64,000 nt of DNA from Kaistella soli (GCF_019038595.1 NZ_JAHOPF010000007.1:1-64000); one strand, 5' to 3'. Positions 44,378-53,443 are shown, counted from the first letter of the stretch. The notes: generated by a model from the sequence alone, not told the origin. A program made the numbers and translations.

Positions 44378-45910
44378 TTAATCTTTTATTACTTTATATT
44401 TTGGAACTAAGCCTTTCATTACAAACCATGCGACAAGATAAGCGACGGCACAGATGGAGAAAATAATCATGTAACCGGTATTGATTCCGTCGGAAATCAC
44501 CGCTCCTGAAGCCTTGAGATTCGCAAAGAAATCATCAGGAATTCTTTCGGTATTGAACTGCGGATATTTCTGAAGCAAAGGAACGCCGTCAACAGTGGTC
44601 CAGTTCTTATGGGAAAAATCGAATAATACACCGGAACCTTTATTGATCAGGAACGAGCCGATTCCTCCCGCCATTCCGCCAATTCCTGTTACAGTTGCGA
44701 TGGCTCTTTTAGGGAACATATCACCAACGGTGGAAAAAATATTGGCTGACCACGCCTGATGCGCGGCTCCTGCAACTCCGATGATTAAAACCGGAATCCA
44801 GTAACTGAGGTGCCCGCCCGGCTGAGCCAAAAGTGCAAGGAGTGGGAAAAATGCAAAAATCAGCATCGCACGCATTCTTCCTGCATAAGGATCAAGTCCT
44901 AGTTTATTCACAAAATATTTTGGAAGCCAGCCGCCAATAATCGCAAGCAGCGTAATGACGTAGAGTACGAACAGCGGTAAAGCACTTTCGGTACTGTCCA
45001 TTCCGTACACAGAGCTTAGATAAGCCGGTGTCCAGAACAGGTAAAACCACCACACACCGTCCGTCATGAACTTTCCGAAAGCAAATGCCCAGGTTTGTCT
45101 GTATTTAAAACATTCTTTAAAAGTGAATTTTTTACCAATGCCTTCACCGTTTTCATTTACAGCCTGGTCATCATGATCCTGCTGAATGTAATCAAGTTCA
45201 CACTGGTTTACTTTTTTGTTTTGATGAGGCTTTTTATAGTAAAATATCCAGAATCCCATCCATACGAAACCTAATGCTCCAATAATGATGAATGCCATTT
45301 CCCAGCCATAAGCTTTCGCGATAAACGGAATACTTACGGGCGCTGCCAAAGCTCCTACGGTCGCACCGGCATTGAAAATACTGGTGGCGAACGCACGGTC
45401 TTTCTTAGGAAAATATTCTGCTGTTGTTTTAATTGCTGCAGGAAAGTTACCGGCTTCCCCAATCGCAAGAACGAAACGCGCAAAAATAAACAGGGTAACA
45501 CTGGTGCTGATCACAAGCGATACATTGTTCACGGTTGCAATCGATTCTTTTGCTCCTTCAAAACCTACGAACCAGTTTCCTGTAAGCATCCCTGAAGTCG
45601 CAATTCCGCAGAATGCATGAAGAACCGCTCCGATGGACCAGATAAAAATGGCCCAGAGAAATCCTTTCTTGGTATCCATCCAGTCGATAAATTTCCCGGC
45701 AAACATCATACTTACCGCATAGAAAATAGAGAACAGCGCCGTGATGTTACCGTAATCGGTATTGTCCCAGTGGAACTCGGGCTGCAGATAATCTTTCCAG
45801 GTAAGGGAAAGCACCTGCCTGTCAAGGTAATTGATAGTCGTGGCAAAGAAAAGCAAAACACAGATGGACCATCTGACATTGGTAGACTTGGTATTCGTAC
45901 TCTGATTCAT
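44378..45910 (-). CDS. MFS hexuronate transporter
   Basis: Predicted inner-membrane symporter for galacturonate or unsaturated uronates, close to the ExuT/anion:cation symporter branch of the MFS. About twelve helices; first-loop signature NYLDRQVLSL and GKFIDWMDTKKGFLWA, and AIGEAGNFPAAIKTTAEYFP in helix 4-5, typical of the family. A cytoplasmic loop near 235-260 is charged. 510 residues, slightly long because of extra loops. Operon position between eda and uxaB supports a galacturonate substrate. Confidence 0.9.
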   Translation of the reverse strand: MNQSTNTKSTNVRWSICVLLFFATTINYLDRQVLSLTWKDYLQPEFHWDNTDYGNITALFSIFYAVSMMFAGKFIDWMDTKKGFLWAIFIWSIGAVLHAFCGIATSGMLTGNWFVGFEGAKESIATVNNVSLVISTSVTLFIFARFVLAIGEAGNFPAAIKTTAEYFPKKDRAFATSIFNAGATVGALAAPVSIPFIAKAYGWEMAFIIIGALGFVWMGFWIFYYKKPHQNKKVNQCELDYIQQDHDDQAVNENGEGIGKKFTFKECFKYRQTWAFAFGKFMTDGVWWFYLFWTPAYLSSVYGMDSTESALPLFVLYVITLLAIIGGWLPKYFVNKLGLDPYAGRMRAMLIFAFFPLLALLAQPGGHLSYWIPVLIIGVAGAAHQAWSANIFSTVGDMFPKRAIATVTGIGGMAGGIGSFLINKGSGVLFDFSHKNWTTVDGVPLLQKYPQFNTERIPDDFFANLKASGAVISDGINTGYMIIFSICAVAYLVAWFVMKGLVPKYKVIKD

Positions 45911-45931
45911 GAGCTAAGTTTTTAAATCTGT

Positions 45932-46597
45932 TTATGCATTTTTTACCGACTGCACGGTTTCCAGAACCTTTCTGGTTTCAGATTCCATTTCGGAATAATT
46001 CTGTTCGGACATCAGTTTTTTACTGATCAGCTTACTTCCCATTCCTACTGCTGAAACGCCGGCTTTGAACCAGCCTTCGATGTTTTCACGGGTGGTATCC
46101 ACGCCGCCTGTGGGCATAAATAACAGATTCGGGAAGATATCTTTTATTCCGCTTAAAAAATCAGGGCCGAGCATATTCCCCGGGAAAAGTTTGATAAACT
46201 TCACGCCCGCATTTTCTGCCGCGATGATTTCAGTAGGCGTCATACAGCCCGGGCTGTAAAACTTGTCCTGGCTGATAAGAAATTCTGCAACTTCCGGTAC
46301 AAAACCCGGACTGATAAAGAAATCAGCGCCGGCTTCCACAAAATCTTTGGCCTGCTGAAGGTTTTTGATGGTACCGATTCCCAGAAGCAGATCCTGCATT
46401 TCGGAATCTCTGGTTTCCACCATTTTTTTGAAATTATTCAACGCGGCTTCACCACGGTTGGTATATTCTACGGCACGGATTCCGGCGCGGTAAATCGCAC
46501 GCAGGGTTTCAATGGTTACCGTTGCATCGGCATTGAAATATAAGGGCAAGATTCCCTGCTTTACTACGGCATCGGAAACTTTCTGAATATTGCTCAT
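45932..46597 (-). CDS. eda: KDPG/KHG aldolase
   Basis: Cleaves 2-keto-3-deoxy-6-phosphogluconate to pyruvate and glyceraldehyde 3-phosphate. TIM-barrel class I aldolase; the Schiff-base lysine is in GVKFIKLFPGNMLGP, and the family signatures AVEYTNRGE (with catalytic Glu position), GADFFISPGF and PTGGV are present. 221 residues, normal. Cytoplasmic; last enzymatic step of the pectin route. Confidence 0.95.
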   Translation of the reverse strand: MSNIQKVSDAVVKQGILPLYFNADATVTIETLRAIYRAGIRAVEYTNRGEAALNNFKKMVETRDSEMQDLLLGIGTIKNLQQAKDFVEAGADFFISPGFVPEVAEFLISQDKFYSPGCMTPTEIIAAENAGVKFIKLFPGNMLGPDFLSGIKDIFPNLLFMPTGGVDTTRENIEGWFKAGVSAVGMGSKLISKKLMSEQNYSEMESETRKVLETVQSVKNA

Positions 46598-46607
46598 TTG
46601 ATCTGAA

Positions 46608-47057
46608 TTAAATTTTTACTTTAAATACTAATTTCCTGATTTCATCATCACCAATCATCGGTGCATGGACGTCATCCGGATAAAAAATCACAAACTGACG
46701 GTCTTTTAAACTGAAAAACATATCCGGCTCGTCCTCAAAAAAGAGAACATCCTTTGCCGGATCATACTCGCCTTTCGGTGAAGCGCAGGTTTCGCGGGGT
46801 TTCCACCCGATAGTTTCATTACCTTTTACACAAACCTGAATGTCGATATTGGTATTGTGACATTCAAATTTCTTTAAACTTTCTTCTGCGGTTTTTCCGG
46901 TTTTCTGGCTGACAATTACTTTCAGCCCTTCTTCGATCTGTACCGTTCCGTCTGGCAAAGCCATCAGATCATTTTCCTGAATAAATTTAAAAGCACTCGA
47001 AAACAAAGGATGCAGCCCGAAATATTTCTCCGCGTTATGTAGTGAATCTATAATCAT
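46608..47057 (-). CDS. YhcH/YjgK/YiaL (DUF386) family protein
   Basis: Small cupin-like protein of the YhcH/YjgK/YiaL family, seen next to sugar acid or sialic acid genes in many bacteria. Motifs CHNTNIDIQVCVKGNETIGW, FFEDEPDMFFSLKDRQFVIF and FYPDDVHAPMI match the family. The exact reaction is not established; an aid in uronate isomer handling (mutarotase-like) is inference. 149 residues, full length, 12 bases after kdgK. Confidence 0.88.
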   Translation of the reverse strand: MIIDSLHNAEKYFGLHPLFSSAFKFIQENDLMALPDGTVQIEEGLKVIVSQKTGKTAEESLKKFECHNTNIDIQVCVKGNETIGWKPRETCASPKGEYDPAKDVLFFEDEPDMFFSLKDRQFVIFYPDDVHAPMIGDDEIRKLVFKVKI

Positions 47058-47069
47058 TGTTAAAGAATT

Positions 47070-48110
47070 TTATCTTGCAACACGTCCGGAAGCGTCGCCG
47101 CCCATCAGTTTGGTTACTTCATCTACGGTCACCAGGTTGGCATCGCCTTTAATGGTATGTTTAAGACATGAGGCGGCTACCGCGAAATCCAGTGCGTTCT
47201 GGTCATCCTCAGGATAAGTCAACAGTCCGTAGATCAGTCCGCCCATGAAAGAGTCTCCTCCGCCGACACGGTCAACGATATCGGTGATCTGATACTGTCT
47301 TGTCTGCAGCATTTCCTTACCGTCATATAAAACTCCGGCCCAGGTATTGTGGGAAGCCGAGATGGAACCTCTTAACGTAGTAATTACTTTTTTGGCTTTC
47401 GGGAACTTCTGCATCATCTGCTGACAAACGGATAAAAACGCTTCCGCCTTTACATCGTGACCGTGAGTCTGCACCGCCGCACCGTCGGGTTTGATACCGA
47501 AATGCATTTCCGCGTCTTCTTCGTTTCCGAGGATGATGTCGCAGTAAGAAGTAAGTTCGGTCATGATTTTTTCTCTGTCTCCGCCATATTTCCAGAGTTT
47601 GGCTCTGTAATTCAGGTCGGTGGAGATGGTAAGTCCAAGTTTGCTTGCAGCTTTTACAGCTTCAAGACACACATCAGCCGAACTCTGTGAAATCGCCGGC
47701 GTAATTCCGGTCCAGTGGAACCATTCCGCTCCTGCAAAAACCTCTTCCCAGTTCACCATTCCCGGCTGAATTTCAGCCATCGCGGAATGGGCTCTGTCGT
47801 AAACCACTTTGCTTCCTCTGGAAACAGCACCGGTTTCAAGGAAATAAATTCCCAAACGGTCTCCGCCCCAGACAATTTTATCTACACCTACGCCTCTTTT
47901 ACGCATCTCCATCATAGCGCACTGGCCGATATCGTTTTTTGGCAAACGGGTTACGAAATCTACAGGAATTCCATAATTCGCCAATGATACTGCTACATTG
48001 GATTCGCCTCCGCCGTAAACAACATCGAAATTATCAGCCTGCGAAAATCTTAAAAATCCCTGTGGTGCAAGCCTAAGCATTATTTCACCGAAAGTAACTA
48101 CTCTACTCAT
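47070..48110 (-). CDS. kdgK: 2-keto-3-deoxygluconate kinase
   Basis: Phosphorylates KDG to KDPG. PfkB/ribokinase fold: GEIMLRLAPQGFLRFSQADN at the N-terminus, VYGGGESNVAVSLANYG substrate loop, and the C-terminal signature DRVGGGDSFMGGLIYG with the catalytic Asp. 346 residues, normal. It joins the unsaturated and saturated uronate branches, which both end in KDG. Confidence 0.93.
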   Translation of the reverse strand: MSRVVTFGEIMLRLAPQGFLRFSQADNFDVVYGGGESNVAVSLANYGIPVDFVTRLPKNDIGQCAMMEMRKRGVGVDKIVWGGDRLGIYFLETGAVSRGSKVVYDRAHSAMAEIQPGMVNWEEVFAGAEWFHWTGITPAISQSSADVCLEAVKAASKLGLTISTDLNYRAKLWKYGGDREKIMTELTSYCDIILGNEEDAEMHFGIKPDGAAVQTHGHDVKAEAFLSVCQQMMQKFPKAKKVITTLRGSISASHNTWAGVLYDGKEMLQTRQYQITDIVDRVGGGDSFMGGLIYGLLTYPEDDQNALDFAVAASCLKHTIKGDANLVTVDEVTKLMGGDASGRVAR

Positions 48111-48135
48111 CTGTATATATTTTTAATGTATAATT

Positions 48136-48462
48136 TTATCTGTTTAAAAAGTCTTCACGCATTGGGCTGAAAGACTCGATTAGAACGCCGTCTTCCAGGC
48201 AGACAACACCGTGCATAATATCGGTGGGCAGGAAAAATGAATCTCCTGTTTTCAGAACTTTTTTATTTTCTTCGATCTGAACTTCAAATGATCCGGAAGC
48301 GATATAAGCGGCCTGCGAATGAATATGCTGATGCAGTTTGCCAATTCCGCCTTTTTTAAAACGCACAATGGTCAGCATCAGTGAATCATCAAAACCGACA
48401 ACTGCCCGGTCTAAATTTTCATCGATTTTCTCCCACTTATAATTGCTTTGCTCTAAAAACAT
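48136..48462 (-). CDS. kdgF: KdgF-type cupin, unsaturated uronate linearisation
   Basis: KdgF proteins convert 4,5-unsaturated galacturonate to the linear 5-keto-4-deoxyuronate (established for Yersinia KdgF). The single cupin barrel of 108 residues shows the metal site H-x-H with FKKGGIGKLHQHIHSQAAYI and the second motif PTDIMHGV. It sits between uxaC and kdgK with GH105 products as likely substrate. Length matches the family. Confidence 0.88.
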   Translation of the reverse strand: MFLEQSNYKWEKIDENLDRAVVGFDDSLMLTIVRFKKGGIGKLHQHIHSQAAYIASGSFEVQIEENKKVLKTGDSFFLPTDIMHGVVCLEDGVLIESFSPMREDFLNR

Positions 48463-48475
48463 TTGGTTTTAAATT

Positions 48476-49876
48476 TTAGAAATTGAAATATTCTTTCGCA
48501 TTGTGATAACTGATGTCCGAAACGATTTTGCCAATCCATTCCATATCATTCGGAAGTTCACCCCGCTGGATTTCATCACCGAGAAGATTACAGAGTACAC
48601 GTCTGAAATATTCATGTCTTGGGAAAGAAAGGAAACTTCTGGAATCCGTCAGCATCCCGATGAAACAGCTTAAAAGTCCCATATTGGAAAGGGCATTCAT
48701 CTGTTTCGTCATGCCGTCTTTCTGATCCAGAAACCACCAGCCGGAACCGAACTGTACTTTTCCTTTTACACTGCCGTCATTGAAGTTCCCGATCATGGTC
48801 GCGAATACTTCATTATCAGCAGGATTAAGATTATAAATAATTGTTTTGGTCAGTTTGTCATTAGAATCCAGACGGTTTAAGAAGGCGGAAAGCTGCCGTG
48901 CCTGAGAAAGATCGCCGATGGAATCCCATCCTGTATCAGGTCCGAGAATTCGGTGCATTCTCGCATTATTATTTCTCAGAGCTCCAAGGTGGAACTGCTG
49001 CACCCAGTCAAAACTGTGGTAAGATTCTGCAAGGAAAATAAGGATTGCGCTCTGGAATTTCAATGCTTCCTCCCCGGAAATCTGATCTCCGTCTCTGCGT
49101 TTTCTGAATATTGCCGAGATTTCATTTTCTGTAAATTCTGCGGAAAAAATCTGGTCAAGCCCGTGATCGGAAAGCCTGCATCCGTTGTCGTTGAAATAAG
49201 AAATTCTTTTGGTTAAAGCTTCACACAGATCGGCGTAGGTATTGATCTCAATTCCTGCAGCCTCAGCCAAAGTATTCACATATTCATTATAGCCTTCATT
49301 CTCAATCAGGATCGCTTTGTCCGGCCTGAAAGCAGTGCTTACTTTAATATTGAAATCGCTTGCTGCTATTTTTTTGTGGTGCTCTAAGCTGTCCACAGGA
49401 TCTTCCGTAGTACACACCAGTTCAGCATTCATTTTCCTCAAAAGGTTTTGCGTGCTGTATTCGGGCGAACTGATCTTTTCAGAAGCTTCGGCATAGATTT
49501 TCTCTGCCGTATTTTCATTCAGTAAATCATAGATATCGAAATATCGCGCCAGTTCCAGATGCGTCCAGTGAAACAGAGGATTCCTCAGCGTGTAGGGAAC
49601 TGTTTTTCCCCACTGAAGAAATTTGTCTTTTGCAGCCGCATCTCCGGTAATGAAATTTTCATTCACCCCTAAAGTCCGCATTGCGCGCCATTTGTAATGA
49701 TCACCGTTGATCCAGGCTTCTGTAATATTTCCGAAAACATGGTTATCCGCAATCAGTGCCGGTGAAAGGTGATTGTGATAATCAATAATCGGCTGGTTTT
49801 TCGAAAAGTTGTGGTACAGCTCTTCGGCATATTTGTTTTCAAGGAGAAAGTTGTCGTGAATAAAATTTGTTTTCAT
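48476..49876 (-). CDS. uxaC: Glucuronate/galacturonate isomerase
   Basis: Isomerises D-galacturonate to D-tagaturonate. Family signatures include PIIDYHNHLSPALIADNH near residue 30 (metal-binding His), FHWTHLELARYFDI, and a late GMLTDSRSFLSFPRHEYFRR. 466 residues, as in E. coli UxaC (470). Cytoplasmic. It starts 12 bases after kduD. Confidence 0.96.
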   Translation of the reverse strand: MKTNFIHDNFLLENKYAEELYHNFSKNQPIIDYHNHLSPALIADNHVFGNITEAWINGDHYKWRAMRTLGVNENFITGDAAAKDKFLQWGKTVPYTLRNPLFHWTHLELARYFDIYDLLNENTAEKIYAEASEKISSPEYSTQNLLRKMNAELVCTTEDPVDSLEHHKKIAASDFNIKVSTAFRPDKAILIENEGYNEYVNTLAEAAGIEINTYADLCEALTKRISYFNDNGCRLSDHGLDQIFSAEFTENEISAIFRKRRDGDQISGEEALKFQSAILIFLAESYHSFDWVQQFHLGALRNNNARMHRILGPDTGWDSIGDLSQARQLSAFLNRLDSNDKLTKTIIYNLNPADNEVFATMIGNFNDGSVKGKVQFGSGWWFLDQKDGMTKQMNALSNMGLLSCFIGMLTDSRSFLSFPRHEYFRRVLCNLLGDEIQRGELPNDMEWIGKIVSDISYHNAKEYFNF

Positions 49877-49888
49877 TTTTAATAATGA

Positions 49889-50674
49889 TTAATCTTCATT
49901 CGAAGGTTTTCCGATGGTGGCTAAAATTCCGCCATCTACATAAATAATCTGTCCGTTTACAAAATTGCTGGCTGCCGATGCGAGAAAAACCGCAGCACCG
50001 CCCAGATCTTCCGGATTTCCCCATCTTCCCGCAGGAGTTCTGCTGATGATGAATTCATTAAAGGGATTTCCGTCGACGCGGATAGGCTCAGTCTGCGAGG
50101 TCGCAAAATAACCCGGACCGATTCCGTTAACCTGAATATTATGCTTAGCCCATTCTGTCGCCAGGTTTCTGGTGAGCATTTTTAAACCTCCTTTTGCGGC
50201 GGCATAGGCGGAAACACTGTTTCTTCCGAGCTCGCTCATCATGGAGCAGATATTGATAATCTTGCCTTCATTTCGCTCGATCATCTGTTTCGCAACCAGT
50301 TGAGACATAACAAAAGGCCCTACAAGATCCACATCGATCACACGTCTGAAATCTGTAACCGACATAGAAATGGCCGGCTCACGTTTGATAATTCCGGCAT
50401 TATTCACCAGAATATGGATTCCTCCGGCTTCTTCAGTAATCAGATCTACATATTTCGCGGCTTCATTTTCGTCGGTAACGTCAAAAAGATATCCTTTTGC
50501 GTCATAACCTTTGGAGTGATAGTAAGCCAAGGCATCCTCCATTTTCTGCGGCGTAGTGCCGGTGATGAGGAGTTTTGCACCAGCGATTGCCAGAGCTTCA
50601 GCCATCGCCATTCCGAGACCGTGTGTGCCGCCGGTAATGAGCGCATTTTTATTTTTTAAACTGAATAATTCCAT
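49889..50674 (-). CDS. kduD: 2-dehydro-3-deoxy-D-gluconate 5-dehydrogenase (KduD-type SDR)
   Basis: Reduces 2,5-diketo-3-deoxygluconate to KDG. Short-chain dehydrogenase: NAD(P) loop ITGGTHGLGMAMAEAL, NNAG motif VNNAGII, catalytic Ser in ICSMMSELGRNS and Y-x-x-x-K in AYAAAKGG. 261 residues. SDR members are hard to tell apart from gluconate 5-dehydrogenase by sequence alone, but the direct position after kduI decides. Confidence 0.9.
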   Translation of the reverse strand: MELFSLKNKNALITGGTHGLGMAMAEALAIAGAKLLITGTTPQKMEDALAYYHSKGYDAKGYLFDVTDENEAAKYVDLITEEAGGIHILVNNAGIIKREPAISMSVTDFRRVIDVDLVGPFVMSQLVAKQMIERNEGKIINICSMMSELGRNSVSAYAAAKGGLKMLTRNLATEWAKHNIQVNGIGPGYFATSQTEPIRVDGNPFNEFIISRTPAGRWGNPEDLGGAAVFLASAASNFVNGQIIYVDGGILATIGKPSNED

Positions 50675-50676
50675 GT

Positions 50677-51519
50677 TTATCTTAATTCGTTGGGAGCACA
50701 GATATCCATATCGCCGTAATCTAAATTTTCACCTGCCATTCCCCAGATAAAGGAATAGTTGGAAGTGCCCGCTCCGCTGTGGATCGACCATTCCGGTGAT
50801 AATACCGCTTCGTTGTTCTGCATGAAAATATGTCGCGTCTGTTGTGGCTCGCCCATAAAATGGGAAATCGTCTGCCCTTCTTCCAGATCGAAATAGAAAT
50901 AAGCCTCCATTCTTCTGGAATGGGTGTGCGCAGGCATCGTGTTCCAGATATTTCCGGGAAGCAGCTCTGTAAGCCCCATCTGAAGCTGGTTGGTTTCAAC
51001 AATGCTGTTGACGATCAGTTTGTTCAGAACTCTCCGGTTGGCTGATTTTTCTTCACCAAGCTGAATCACTTCTGCATTTTCTTTTCCAACTTTTTTGGTC
51101 GGAAATTTTTCATGAGCAGGAGCAGAATTAAGATAAAACAAAGCTGGATTGCTGCTGTCTTTACTTACAAACAATACCTCCTTCACTCCTTTTCCGATAT
51201 AAAGCGCTTCTTTTTTGTCAAGTTCGAACACTTCGCCGTCTGCATGTACCTCTCCGCTTCCGCCTACATTGATGATTCCGAGTTCTCTGCGGTCGAGGAA
51301 GTTTTCGGACTTAAGGTAAGGGATGGTTTCAAGGGTAAGTTTTTCATTGATCGGCATTGCACCGCCCACAATGAATCTGTCATACATGGAATACACAAGA
51401 TTCACCTCGTTCTCCGTAAAAAGATTCTGCATTAAAAACTCGCTGCGGAGTTTATCGGTATCATAGGATTTTACATCTGCAGGATTCGCTGCGTACCTGA
51501 AACTGAAATTGGTCTTCAT
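50677..51519 (-). CDS. kduI: 5-keto-4-deoxyuronate isomerase
   Basis: Converts 5-keto-4-deoxyuronate (DKI) to 2,5-diketo-3-deoxygluconate (DKII). Cupin-fold zinc enzyme: MPAHTHSRRMEAYFYFDLEE carries the zinc His and Glu ligands. Start set at MKTNFSFRYAANPADVKSYD (51519), which leaves the operator at 51530 outside the gene; the frame opens upstream without a better start. 280 residues, as in E. coli KduI (278). First gene of the ten-gene operon. Confidence 0.95.
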   Translation of the reverse strand: MKTNFSFRYAANPADVKSYDTDKLRSEFLMQNLFTENEVNLVYSMYDRFIVGGAMPINEKLTLETIPYLKSENFLDRRELGIINVGGSGEVHADGEVFELDKKEALYIGKGVKEVLFVSKDSSNPALFYLNSAPAHEKFPTKKVGKENAEVIQLGEEKSANRRVLNKLIVNSIVETNQLQMGLTELLPGNIWNTMPAHTHSRRMEAYFYFDLEEGQTISHFMGEPQQTRHIFMQNNEAVLSPEWSIHSGAGTSNYSFIWGMAGENLDYGDMDICAPNELR

Positions 51520-51529
51520 AATAATTATC

Positions 51530-51551
51530 TGTAATCGATTACACAAAGATA
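51530..51551 (-). promoter_or_regulatory. Perfect LacI-type operator, kduI-uxaA operon
   Basis: TGTAATCGATTACA (51530-51543), a perfect palindrome, is directly downstream of the minus-strand -7 box TATCTTTG (51544-51551). It lies 10 bases before the kduI ATG. Confidence 0.85.
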
Positions 51552-51741
51552 TATATTTTTTTTAAATGGGGAGAAAATTTTCTCTAAAAATTAAGAACTT
51601 CTTTCAGTACCGGTAATCACAGGCTATACGCTAAGTACGGCAGCCAAAAAGATCCTCCTGAACTTTCACCGTTTTAGCAGCACTTCATTTGTAATTTATT
51701 AAATTAAGTTACAAACTGATGCTGTGTTCTAAAATAATATG

Positions 51742-51749
51742 TAATTTTG
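51742..51749 (+). promoter_or_regulatory. -7 box (TAATTTTG) for GH28 gene
   Basis: Matches TAnnTTTG 64 bases ahead of ATG 51814. Unlike the other pectin promoters it has no operator next to it; an operator-like site lies inside the coding region at 51869. Confidence 0.45.
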
Positions 51750-51813
51750 ACCCGAAATAATTTTTGTTTCACCCGTTTTACTAAGATTCTAATATTCATT
51801 AACACTTCCTGTT

Positions 51814-53331
51814 ATGCATTTCGACCTCAGAAAAAAAATACTCGTTTCTATAGTGGCTGTATGCAGCCTGCAATCGATTAACTCTCAAACTCCTGAATGG
51901 CAGCCCTACCTGGATAAGGCACCGTTTAAAATCATTCTTCCGGAGCTTCCTAAAAACACAGCGCAGAAAAACATCTCCGTGGTTTCATTCGGTGCGGTGG
52001 CGGACGGCAAAACTTTAAATACCGCAGCTTTTCAGAAAGCCATCGACCAAAGCAGCAAAGACGGCAATACTGTCATCAATGTTCCCGCAGGAACCTGGCT
52101 TCTGGGTCCCATTGAGCTTAAAAGCAACATCACCCTTCACCTGAGCAAAGGTGCCCTGATGCAGTTTACAAAAGACCGTTCACAGTATCCGCTGATCGCA
52201 AAAAATTCTGCCGGAACTGAGTATTTCGTTATGTCTCCGGTATATGCCCGCGATGTTCAGAATGTGGCGATTACTGGCGAAGGCACGATCGACGGCGGCG
52301 GTGACAGTTGGCGGCCGGTAAAAAAAGGAAAAGTAAGCCCCGAATTCTGGGAAAACCTCATCAGAACAGGAGTCTTAAGCGAAGACAAAAAAGTGTGGTG
52401 GCCTTCCGCTGACGCCATGAACGGCGAAAAAATCATTGAATCCCTGAAAAAGAAAACCAGTCCTGTGGCAGCGGATTTCGAAAGAACCCGCGATTATCTC
52501 CGTCCATACATGATGAACCTCATCAACTGCAAAAACTTAAGGATTCAGGGAATCACCATACAGAACTCCCCGAAACTGACTGTTTACGTTTCCCAGTCCG
52601 ACGGCGTTCTGCTGACTGATCTGAAGGTACTCAACCCTAAATATGGACAGAATACCGATGGAATCGACATCAGCGGCTCCAGAAATGTGCTGGTATACAA
52701 CTGTACCGTGGATGTTGGCGACGACGGAATCTGCATGAAAAGCAGCAGCTCTAAAAACAGTGACGGTCCGCGTCTGGAAAATATCATCATTGCTAAGTCA
52801 ACAGTACTGCAGGCTCACGGCGGCTTCTCCATCGGATCGAATACCGATGGCGGCATGAACAATATTTTTGTGACCGACTGCTATTTTGACGGTACCGACA
52901 TCGGAATCCGTGTAAAGAGCAATCAGGGCATCGGCGGTAAGGTGAGCAATATTTATATTGAAAACATCACCATGAACAACATTGTGGATGAAGCTATTTA
53001 TCTGACTTCATTTTACGAGAACAGACAGGTCGGCAAAACGCCGGTAGTTTACGACAACCCTCTGGAAGAAAAAATCCCTGAATATTCAAATTTCTATTTT
53101 AAAAACATCACCGTTAACGGTGCAGAAACCGCTGTAAAACTGATTGGTCTTGAAAATTCCCCCATCCATGATCTCTTTTTCGAAAATGTAAACATCAAGG
53201 CAAACAAAGGTTTCACAGCAGAAAACGCAAAGAACATTACCATGAAAAACACGCAGCTTCAGGTACCCGGAAACCAATTCACTTTAAAGAATACTTCGAA
53301 TATTGTGAAGGAGGGGAAAATGGTGAAATAA
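51814..53331 (+). CDS. GH28 polygalacturonase, secreted
   Basis: Hydrolyses polygalacturonate. A signal-like N-terminus with basic n-region (MHFDLRKKILVSIVAVCSLQ, then SINSQTPEW) is followed by a GH28 beta-helix: SVVSFGAVADGKTLNTAAFQ, GQNTDGIDISGSRN (NTD), VDVGDDGICMKSSSS (DD), AHGGFSIGSNTDGG (HGG) and GIRVKSN (RxK). 505 residues. It is single-gene and divergent from kduI. Its 3' end exists again, decayed, at 54575-54797. Lack of T9SS tail or lipobox suggests a periplasmic site. Confidence 0.93.
   Translation: MHFDLRKKILVSIVAVCSLQSINSQTPEWQPYLDKAPFKIILPELPKNTAQKNISVVSFGAVADGKTLNTAAFQKAIDQSSKDGNTVINVPAGTWLLGPIELKSNITLHLSKGALMQFTKDRSQYPLIAKNSAGTEYFVMSPVYARDVQNVAITGEGTIDGGGDSWRPVKKGKVSPEFWENLIRTGVLSEDKKVWWPSADAMNGEKIIESLKKKTSPVAADFERTRDYLRPYMMNLINCKNLRIQGITIQNSPKLTVYVSQSDGVLLTDLKVLNPKYGQNTDGIDISGSRNVLVYNCTVDVGDDGICMKSSSSKNSDGPRLENIIIAKSTVLQAHGGFSIGSNTDGGMNNIFVTDCYFDGTDIGIRVKSNQGIGGKVSNIYIENITMNNIVDEAIYLTSFYENRQVGKTPVVYDNPLEEKIPEYSNFYFKNITVNGAETAVKLIGLENSPIHDLFFENVNIKANKGFTAENAKNITMKNTQLQVPGNQFTLKNTSNIVKEGKMVK
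51869..51882. promoter_or_regulatory. Operator-like site inside GH28 gene
   Basis: TGCAATCGATTAAC matches 11 of 14 positions of TGTAATCGATTACA, 55 bases after the ATG, in codons 19-23. It might act as a downstream roadblock site, or be chance; a similar partial match occurs in the MFS gene at about 45537. Confidence 0.3.
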
Positions 53332-53406
53332 TCACGCTGTAACACTGCTCCCGCAACTGTTTATTATTTTAAACCCATGTGTTTTTAGGAAAACCAACTT
53401 AAGTTG

Positions 53407-53443
53407 AGGCTTGGATTTATAAAATCCGGGCCTTTCTTTTTTA
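53407..53443 (+). terminator. Terminator of GH28 gene
   Basis: AGGC-TT-GGATTT pairs with AAATCC-GG-GCCT around ATA, followed by TTTCTTTTTT. The remaining 200 bases to the next gene show no feature that I recognise. Confidence 0.75.

Noticed and set aside
45537-45550. TTGCAATCGATTCT in the MFS gene, similar to the operator
   Set aside because: Only part of the palindrome matches, it is inside a coding region far from any promoter, and no -7 box adjoins it.
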